From Spirochaetaceae bacterium (GTDB taxonomy: Bacteria; Spirochaetota; Spirochaetia; Treponematales; Breznakiellaceae): DNA of 58,319 bases. This document shows, piece after piece, positions 53,439-58,319 of this stretch. The position numbers were made by a program, and so were the translations under genes. The stretch is from the NCBI GenBank assembly GCA_031277165.1, contig JAISLT010000118.1, positions 1-58,319 on the forward strand, read 5' to 3'. The notes under the pieces were generated by a model. That model had not been told where the DNA came from. It saw only the letters and a program-made list of their open reading frames with translations, and did no database searches. Each line of letters starts with the position of its first letter. The first letter of the stretch is position 1.

Positions 53439-54101
53439 GTGATTAAATGGCTAAAAGAATCGGGACGGCTTGACGAAACGGCCTTTATGGCCCTGCTTTC
53501 TTTGTTTTGCTTTTTTGTTTCCCTGTTCCGCCGCTTGTATTCGGGAACCTGGGGGTTTTTCTTTCTTAACTGGAACCTCTTTTTGGCCTTTGTTCCCTGG
53601 GCTTTAACCAGTCTGTCCTTTATCCGGCCCCGGATTCAAAAATCCATACTAGGGGTTGTGGTTTTTCTTCTTTTCTGGCTGCTCTTTTTCCCAAACGCCC
53701 CGTATATTATCACCGATCTGTTCCACCTTCGGGTTATCAAGAACATGCCCGTTTGGTACGACACCCTGATGATCCTTTCCTATGCCTGGACGGGGCTGCT
53801 CTTTGGGTTTTTAAGCCTCTGGGATATAGAGCGGATCCTGGGGCAGAAGCTTCCTAAACCTTTGGTTACCGCCTTTTCCATGGTCCTGCTCTTTGTGGGA
53901 AGTTTTGGGATCTATATGGGACGCTACCTGCGGTGGAACACCTGGGATATCTTTACCAGAACCTCCGAAGTTCTTAACGACATTGGAAGCCGGTTTGTAA
54001 ACCCCTTTGCCCACCAAACCACCTGGGGAGTTACCCTCTTTATGGGAAGCTTCCTTAATATTTTATACTGGTCCTTTAGGCTGGTAAAACGGCGCAGCTA
54101 A
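53439..54101 (+). CDS. DUF1361 membrane protein
   Basis: 220 residues from GTG 53439, two nt after the rlmB stop. Seven hydrophobic helices; contains FLNWNLFLAFVPW and LLFFPNAPYIITDLFHL, which define DUF1361. Function unknown; its 3' end overlaps the next, convergent gene by 4 bp. Confidence 0.88.
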   Translation: MIKWLKESGRLDETAFMALLSLFCFFVSLFRRLYSGTWGFFFLNWNLFLAFVPWALTSLSFIRPRIQKSILGVVVFLLFWLLFFPNAPYIITDLFHLRVIKNMPVWYDTLMILSYAWTGLLFGFLSLWDIERILGQKLPKPLVTAFSMVLLFVGSFGIYMGRYLRWNTWDIFTRTSEVLNDIGSRFVNPFAHQTTWGVTLFMGSFLNILYWSFRLVKRRS

Positions 54102-54883
54102 AGACTAAAGCCCACGCACAGGCTGGGAACAAAGGTAAACTGTTTAAAGACCCCCCATTTGCTGGCCGATTCCAGGATGAGCTCCTGGGGATCGGCCGGA
54201 TCGTCCAGTTTACCGTTTGGAAAGTCCTTGTGCCAATCAGCAGGCTGGCCCCTAAAATCGGCGGAAAACTTATAGGTCCGCAGGCGTAGAAAGTCAAAAC
54301 TTGCCGCCACCCCCAGTTCCAGATACACACTCCGGGTAAATTTAAAACGCAGGGCGGCGTTACCCATAAGGCCAAAGGCCACATCGTTATAGATCTCTTT
54401 CATTTTAACGTCCGTAAAAACACGCCCGCCGGTTTGAACATAGGTCTGTCCCATATTGTTAAATTTTATCTCCCAGGTGGCGTCCACATCCGACTTATAC
54501 GAACCGCCGTAGAGCAGATCGTTGATGCTGATCCCCGTATCAAAAATAAAAACAAACCTATCGTTTAAAGGGACGTTGAATGAGGGCCCCAGGGCGCCGT
54601 TTAGAAAGAGGATGTAATCGTATTCGCCATAGGAAAGACTTAAATCGCCCTCCTGGACCTCCGAAGGAAAGAGCCCCCCCAGGCGGGCAAAAAAACCGAT
54701 TGAGCCGGGTATAATCCGAAGGTTTATAAGGGCCCCCGGTTCGGTAATTTCCCGGAGCGTATTGCCCTGGTCAAAAACCCGGGCCGTTCCATACTGGAAC
54801 CCCAGTCCAAGGCTTACACCGGCCTGCCCAAAGAGGCAGGCGCCCAGGCCGGTAAACAGCGTAACAAACAGGATTTTTCTCAT
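54098..54883 (-). CDS. Probable outer-membrane beta-barrel protein
   Basis: 261 residues with a cleavable signal peptide (MRKILFVTLFTGLGACLFGQA). The mature part alternates hydrophobic and polar residues with Gly/Tyr/Phe ends of strands and finishes FVPSLCVGFSL, a C-terminal aromatic-rich strand typical of outer-membrane barrels. The Cys in the signal peptide region could also mark a lipoprotein. No family recognised. TATACT lies 9 nt before ATG 54883. Confidence 0.72.
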   Translation of the reverse strand: MRKILFVTLFTGLGACLFGQAGVSLGLGFQYGTARVFDQGNTLREITEPGALINLRIIPGSIGFFARLGGLFPSEVQEGDLSLSYGEYDYILFLNGALGPSFNVPLNDRFVFIFDTGISINDLLYGGSYKSDVDATWEIKFNNMGQTYVQTGGRVFTDVKMKEIYNDVAFGLMGNAALRFKFTRSVYLELGVAASFDFLRLRTYKFSADFRGQPADWHKDFPNGKLDDPADPQELILESASKWGVFKQFTFVPSLCVGFSL

Positions 54884-54892
54884 AATTTGTAC

Positions 54893-54920
54893 AGTATATC
54901 ACCGGACAGAAAAAAAACAA
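54893..54920 (-). promoter_or_regulatory. Predicted near-leaderless promoter of the barrel protein
   Basis: Minus strand TTGTTT (54920-54915), 16-nt spacer, TATACT (54898-54893), then 9 nt to ATG 54883. Confidence 0.55.
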
Positions 54921-55040
54921 TAGCCTAAGGGTACATTTTAAAATGAGGCATTTCGGATCCCCAAGAACCCCTGCCGGGGAAGACAAGCGCCGGATCTACG
55001 CCCGGTTCTTCCTGTGAACCCGTATTTTTTGCTTGGGGGT

Positions 55041-55080
55041 AAGAAAATTTTCTTGCCTTTTAAGATTATTTTAGTATGTT
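55041..55080 (+). promoter_or_regulatory. deoR-type gene promoter with palindromic operator candidate
   Basis: TTGCCT (55053-55058), 16-nt spacer, TATGTT (55075-55080). A perfect palindrome AAGAAAATTTTCTT (55041-55054) overlaps the -35 box and could be the site of self-repression. Confidence 0.5.
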
Positions 55081-55126
55081 ATATACAGAACGGTTTATAC
55101 ACCGCATTACAAAATAAGGAGCATCC

Positions 55127-55897
55127 ATGACCGAAAGACAAGAAAACATCTTGATTATGCTTGCTGCCAAAGACAGGGTCGACGTTACCGCCCTGGCACA
55201 AAAACTGGGGGTTTCCCAGGTAACCATCCGAAAGGATCTGGATTATCTGGATGAGATGGGTTTTATTAAACGGGAACATGGCTATGCCATTCTGGGCTCT
55301 TTGGAAGATACCGGCAGGCGCATGGCAATTAACTACGAAATCAAACGGAAAATAGCAAAAATAGCGGCCCAGACGGTGGAGGAAGGGGAAACGATCCTAA
55401 TTGAATCGGGCTCCTGCTGTACCCTGCTGGCGGAAGAACTGGCCAACCATAAAAGGGTCAAAATTATTACCAATTCGGCGTTTCTTGCCAATCATATCCG
55501 CAACGCCCCCTATGCGGATCTGATCCTTCTGGGGGGAGAATACCAGGCCAGATCCCAGGTTATGGTTGGGGATATGACCGGCAAATGGGCAAATATTTTT
55601 ATATCCGACAAATTCTTTGTGGGAGCCGCCGGGTTTACCGAAGAATTCGGCTTTACAGGGCAGGACCATCTGCGCACCCAAACCGCCCGGCGTATTGCCC
55701 GGCAGGCAAAGGAAGTATATGTCCTTACCGATTCGGATAAATTTTTACATTCGGGCAGCGAGGGGCTGCTTAAACCCAGCCAGGTTACCGCGGTATTCAC
55801 CGACGACAGGATCCCCCCGGCAAAAGAATGTTTTCTGCAAAAGCGAAACGTACTGGTTCACAAGGTTTCTTCCACAAAAAATGACCTGGCGGCATAG
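55127..55897 (+). CDS. DeoR-family transcriptional regulator
   Basis: 256 residues. N-terminal winged HTH (RQENILIMLAAKDRVDVTALAQKLGVSQVTIRKDLDYLDEMG in pieces: VTALAQKLGVSQVTIRKDL) and a C-terminal sugar-phosphate-binding domain with GSCCTLLAEEL, TNSAFLANHI, GGEYQARSQ and FVGAAG. AAGGAG lies 7 nt before ATG. It normally controls a sugar or nucleoside operon, but none is next to it here. Confidence 0.94.
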   Translation: MTERQENILIMLAAKDRVDVTALAQKLGVSQVTIRKDLDYLDEMGFIKREHGYAILGSLEDTGRRMAINYEIKRKIAKIAAQTVEEGETILIESGSCCTLLAEELANHKRVKIITNSAFLANHIRNAPYADLILLGGEYQARSQVMVGDMTGKWANIFISDKFFVGAAGFTEEFGFTGQDHLRTQTARRIARQAKEVYVLTDSDKFLHSGSEGLLKPSQVTAVFTDDRIPPAKECFLQKRNVLVHKVSSTKNDLAA

Positions 55898-56120
55898 GAA
55901 CCTGCGTAACCACCTTTCGGGATCCGGTGTGTTATGCCGCCCTATCGTTAAGTGAAGAGAAAATTCCTTACAATGACAAGATGATGAAAAAACCGGAGAG
56001 TAAAACAACCCGGCTCCGGTGGGCTTTGGCATTTTGCCGGGGCTGCGACAAGAGCCGGGTACTCAGGTTTTGGGGGACAGCAAAGCGGTTCCCCGGGACG
56101 CAAGGAACACAGGGTGTTCC
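55898..56120. other. Intergenic region between deoR-type gene and DGR
   Basis: About 220 bp with no supported gene. It separates the convergent regulator and retroelement. Confidence 0.5.
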
Positions 56121-56165
56121 GGATCACGGCGTGATCCATCCGGTTTAACGGTGAAACTTTCACCG
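56121..56165 (-). repeat. Two small hairpins just 3' of the template repeat
   Basis: GGATCAC-GGC-GTGATCC (56121-56137) and CGGTGAAA-C-TTTCACCG (56149-56165). In minus-strand RNA they would follow the TR directly, where other DGRs place a structured region needed for cDNA priming. Role is inference. Confidence 0.5.
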
Positions 56166-56170
56166 CCAGG

Positions 56171-56309
56171 CTGGGGGCGAACAAGCCGGAAGCCAAGGTT
56201 GTTGTTCCGGTTCGACGGAGTGTTGTTGTTCCGATTGGCCGAACGCACGTTCCTGGCATCATTGTTCCAGCTGCCGCCGCGTTTGACGCGGTTAGTCCCC
56301 GAGGACGCG
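56171..56309 (-). repeat. DGR template repeat (TR)
   Basis: 139 nt, matched base for base to 57886-58024 except at 14 positions (56206, 56223, 56224, 56229, 56236, 56251, 56254, 56265, 56266, 56282, 56283, 56284, 56293, 56296). On the minus strand all 14 are A in this copy; the TR has 33 adenines in total and all 106 other bases are the same in both copies. The repeat translates to an Asn-rich sequence (AAC codons), the usual DGR template look. Its first bases (minus) overlap the RT stop codon. The frame over it is not a gene. Confidence 0.95.
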
Positions 56310-57308
56310 CCCACTTAGTATAGTATTGCGAAATTTGCGGGATCGTGCAAGCAGGAGATGGGCGGTAACCGATTCAATACGCTTACCGGCTTCCGTTTCA
56401 TCCATAAGGCCGTGTTTCAAGGCATGGTCGATTTCCAGCAAACGTGATTTATAGCGGTTTTTTAGCTTTCGCTGCAGGTATATGCCTTTTGGCCTAATCA
56501 GGAAACCAAGAAAGGGAGCGCCTTTTTCCACCAATGAAATAATCGGCGGTTTTAACACAAGACCCAGCCGGTCCCGCATATATGAAACCGAGACGGCGTA
56601 AAGGTCCTTGAGATAAGACTTGCTTTCCGAAAAAAAGAGCATATCGTCCATGTATCGTATATATTTTTTAATACGAAGTTGTTCTTTGACATGGTGATCA
56701 AAAGCTGAAAGATAATGATTCGCAAAATACTGGCTGGTAAGATTACCGATGGGGAGTCCCTTATTTGAAACAGAAATCTTTGGGTCAATAATAGTATAAA
56801 ACAGATCCAATGCCTTTTTGTCTTTGATGATTTTTACCAATGCGTCTTTCAGTACACGATGATCAATAGAGTCGAAATATTTTCGGACATCCAGTTTGAG
56901 AAAATAGCCGGGAGGAGCGGAGAGAAAAGACTTGGAGAAATGAAAAGCCCTGAGAACAGCGCTTTTTGTTCCCTTGTTTTTACGGCAGGCATAGCAGTCA
57001 TAGATAAGATGATTGTCGAAAACCGGATCATAGTGATTAATCAAGGCATGATGGACAACCCGGTCCACTACCGATGGAGCCGAAATAATACGTTCTTTTG
57101 GATCGTTAATTAAAAAACAATTGTATGGACCTGGTTTATAGTTTCCGCTTTGCAATGTTTCTGCAATTATCGTCAAATTTACATCCAGATTACGATAGAA
57201 ATCAATAACCGCGGCGTTTTTTGACTTTCCCAGCGATACTTTATGCCAGGCATGATAGAGATTTTCTATAGAACAAATATGTTCAAAAGAGATCGCCGGT
57301 TTTCGCAT
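56292..57308 (-). CDS. DGR-type reverse transcriptase
   Basis: 338 residues from ATG 57308; upstream starts ATG 57347 and TTG 57371 are possible, but none has a strong Shine-Dalgarno and 57308 gives the standard RT beginning [19 protein letters not shown]. Motifs: polymerase [15 protein letters not shown] (137-150), the DGR-specific [10 protein letters not shown] (184-193), and catalytic YMDD (219-222). No maturase or En domain. It copies TR RNA with errors at A. The last 18 nt, with the TAA stop, lie inside the TR. Base composition is more AT-rich than the neighbours. Confidence 0.96.
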   Translation of the reverse strand: MRKPAISFEHICSIENLYHAWHKVSLGKSKNAAVIDFYRNLDVNLTIIAETLQSGNYKPGPYNCFLINDPKERIISAPSVVDRVVHHALINHYDPVFDNHLIYDCYACRKNKGTKSAVLRAFHFSKSFLSAPPGYFLKLDVRKYFDSIDHRVLKDALVKIIKDKKALDLFYTIIDPKISVSNKGLPIGNLTSQYFANHYLSAFDHHVKEQLRIKKYIRYMDDMLFFSESKSYLKDLYAVSVSYMRDRLGLVLKPPIISLVEKGAPFLGFLIRPKGIYLQRKLKNRYKSRLLEIDHALKHGLMDETEAGKRIESVTAHLLLARSRKFRNTILSGRVLGD

Positions 57309-57759
57309 CGGTTGTACCGGTGATACAGGCAATAAAAGCGGGGACATATTTTTCTGCCTTACCCTGCCCAATACCTTCTATTTTTGTGCAGGCAGTTACC
57401 GTAAGGGGTTTTTGTTTGGCAATCTCGGCCAATTGTTCATTGGTACATACCGCATAGACCGGAAGGCCGTTATCCTCGGCCAGCTTTTTTCTTACTTCCC
57501 GAAGTTTAGAAAACAGGGCAAAATCTTCGGGGGACAACAGTTCTTTATAGTCTATTTTGCTTTTGCCGGTTTCATTTGATTCCTTAACCGGCGTATCAAG
57601 AAACTCCACCAGAATTGCCCAATGATGTTGGTTTTCCATGGATACCAATTCTTTACGGACCTGGATGATTCTGTGGCTGCGGATGAAACGGTTTAAGGCT
57701 TCCTGTTCCGGGCTTTCCGGCCAGAGGGGCAGTAAAAACGGCGCGTATTGCAGCTTCAT
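57283..57759 (-). CDS. HRDC-domain DGR accessory protein
   Basis: 158 residues. An N-terminal part of about 70 residues, then an HRDC domain (about 76-140: FSKLREVRKKLAEDNGLP, VCTNEQLAEIAKQKP, KIEGIGQGKAEKY), normally a nucleic-acid-binding module of RecQ helicases and RNase D. DGRs of the classic type carry Avd at this place; an HRDC protein is the alternative helper seen in some DGRs. It starts 15 nt past the variable-protein terminator and overlaps the RT gene by 26 nt or more. Confidence 0.9.
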   Translation of the reverse strand: MKLQYAPFLLPLWPESPEQEALNRFIRSHRIIQVRKELVSMENQHHWAILVEFLDTPVKESNETGKSKIDYKELLSPEDFALFSKLREVRKKLAEDNGLPVYAVCTNEQLAEIAKQKPLTVTACTKIEGIGQGKAEKYVPAFIACITGTTDAKTGDLF

Positions 57760-57773
57760 GATTTAATTTGCCT

Positions 57774-57807
57774 TTTTTTCAAAAAAATTTGGGGCTTCGC
57801 CCCAAAT
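57774..57807 (-). terminator. Terminator of the variable-protein gene
   Basis: Minus strand ATTTGGGGC-GAA-GCCCCAAAT (57807-57787), a perfect 9-bp stem, followed by T7. Read-through would be needed to join the HRDC-RT unit to the upstream gene. Confidence 0.8.
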
Positions 57808-57823
57808 CACACTTCCAGGGGCA

Positions 57824-57852
57824 GCCGGGCCTGCCTTCCCGGCAGGCCCGGC
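57824..57852. repeat. Perfect 12-bp hairpin downstream of VR
   Basis: GCCGGGCCTGCC-TTCCC-GGCAGGCCCGGC. It lies 33 bp beyond the VR end on the minus strand, where known DGR targets hold a hairpin/cruciform that marks the site for retrohoming. No T run follows, so it is not a simple terminator. Confidence 0.7.
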
Positions 57853-57879
57853 GCCCCGCCACCTGCCTGCTTGAGCCCG

Positions 57880-58319
57880 TTAAAACTGGGGGCGAACAAG
57901 CCGGAAGCCAAGGTTGTTGTACCGGTTCGACGGAGTGAAGTTGCTCCGATCGGCCGAACGCACGTACCCGGCATCATTGCCCCAGCTGCCGCCGCGCAAG
58001 ACGCGGTAAGCCCCCGAGGACGCGGGGCCCGCCGGATTACTCTGGCTTCCCCCGCTGTAGCTTCCGTACCAGTCCCAGCACCATTCCCACACGTTCCCGC
58101 TCATGTCGTACAGCCCCAGATCGTTGGCCTGCTTTGTCCCCACCGGGTGGGTATGGCCGCCGCTGTTCCCGCTGTACCAGGCCACCCGGTCCACGCTGTT
58201 CCCCCCGGAATATTCATACGATAAATAGTTCTTGTTCCCCCCCTTGGCCGCATATTCCCATTCCGCCTCCGTGGGCAGCCGGTACCCCGAGGCATTAAAA
58301 TCGCACACAATGGCGTCCC
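57880..58319 (-). CDS. DGR variable protein, FGE-sulfatase fold (5' part outside window)
   Basis: The last ~146 residues are visible, running off the right edge. Formylglycine-generating-enzyme (C-type-lectin-like) fold: GYRLPTEAEWEYAA, GLYDMSGNVWEWCWDWYG, RVLRGGSWGNDAGYVRSADRSN and a GFRLVR end. The VR covers the last 45 residues except the final Phe. Ten residues differ from what the TR would encode (T to A, N to Y, K to L, N to G, R to G, N to Y, N to D, N to S, N to F, N to Y), so the binding face is diversified. The catalytic Cys pair of true FGEs is not seen here. A surface ligand-binding protein is likely, as for the DGR protein of Treponema denticola. Confidence 0.93.
   Translation of the reverse strand, partial: DAIVCDFNASGYRLPTEAEWEYAAKGGNKNYLSYEYSGGNSVDRVAWYSGNSGGHTHPVGTKQANDLGLYDMSGNVWEWCWDWYGSYSGGSQSNPAGPASSGAYRVLRGGSWGNDAGYVRSADRSNFTPSNRYNNLGFRLVRPQF
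57886..58024 (-). repeat. DGR variable repeat (VR)
   Basis: 139-nt counterpart of the TR at 56171-56309, offset 1715 nt, same orientation. The last 35 bases (57886-57920, minus 3' end) are identical to TR and include a GC-rich CGCCCCCAG end, fitting the initiation-of-mutagenic-homing site. It ends 3 nt before the TAA stop (TTT codon between). Confidence 0.95.

Noticed and set aside
56063-56314. Minus-strand frame of 83 codons covering the TR
   Set aside because: It is just the translation of the template repeat in the VR frame; no start signal and the RT stop lies in it.
1-58319. CRISPR arrays, insertion-sequence transposases, prophage genes
   Set aside because: No regularly spaced repeats, no transposase motifs and no phage structural genes were seen.

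Overview
The window most likely comes from a spirochaete of the genus Treponema. The best marker is the 682-residue protein at 41639-43687, which I recognise as the cytoplasmic filament protein CfpA, a treponemal signature protein. Several proteins without wide homologues, the diderm outer-envelope genes and the G+C-rich coding style would fit an environmental or gut (for example termite-gut) treponeme; the species is inference.

Layout. 1-350: AT-rich mazEF toxin-antitoxin pair, toxin cut by the left edge. 390-3646: an ECF-type vitamin/metal importer (S, fused A-A', T). 3977-6755: argG-argH, with argD apart at 10606-11793. 7046-10485: Mla-type lipid transport operon (permease, ATPase, MCE protein, TPR lipoprotein). 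11934-14903: an RsiV-like lipoprotein and a membrane adenylate/guanylate cyclase. 15000-23558: envelope and translation-quality genes (glycosyltransferase, HAD phosphatase, tsaD, YibQ-like deacetylase, alternative sigma factor, Sua5/YciO, LysM-M23 peptidase). 23842-33444: bifunctional nuclease, prenyl synthase, rlmE, phosphodiesterase and glycosidase lipoproteins, pentapeptide and metallo-beta-lactamase-fold proteins, macro domain, isocitrate dehydrogenase. 34133-43687: smc, SpoIID/LytB protein, rpoN, hpf, nitroreductase, cfpA. 43884-43956: tRNA-Thr(CGU). 44104-51377: XRE regulator and a six-gene RDD-SpoIIM-DUF4129-DUF4350-MoxR-DUF58 operon. 51692-55897: membrane protein, rlmB, DUF1361, outer-membrane-like protein, DeoR regulator.

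The right edge (56120-58319, minus strand) is the most exciting part: a complete diversity-generating retroelement (DGR). It has a DGR-type reverse transcriptase, an HRDC-domain accessory gene in place of the usual Avd, a 139-nt template repeat (TR, 56171-56309) and a matching variable repeat (VR, 57886-58024) that forms the C-terminus of a formylglycine-generating-enzyme-fold protein. TR and VR differ at 14 positions; all 14 are adenines in the template, and none of the 106 other positions differ. This is the footprint of adenine-specific mutagenic retrohoming. Unusual points are that the RT gene ends inside the TR, that HRDC and RT overlap, and that a perfect 12-bp hairpin lies 33 bp past the VR.

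A second, genome-wide looking signal is transcriptional. At more than ten genes a sigma-70-like promoter sits so close to the start codon (-10 box 6-10 nt away, 16-18 nt -35/-10 spacing, no Shine-Dalgarno) that the mRNA should be leaderless. This includes rpoN, argD, smc, the cyclase, the prenyl synthase and the XRE regulator. Other genes (argG, icd, hpf, cfpA, deoR, sigma factor) keep a good Shine-Dalgarno, so two modes of translation start seem to coexist. Short intergenic inverted-repeat families are also scattered through the window.
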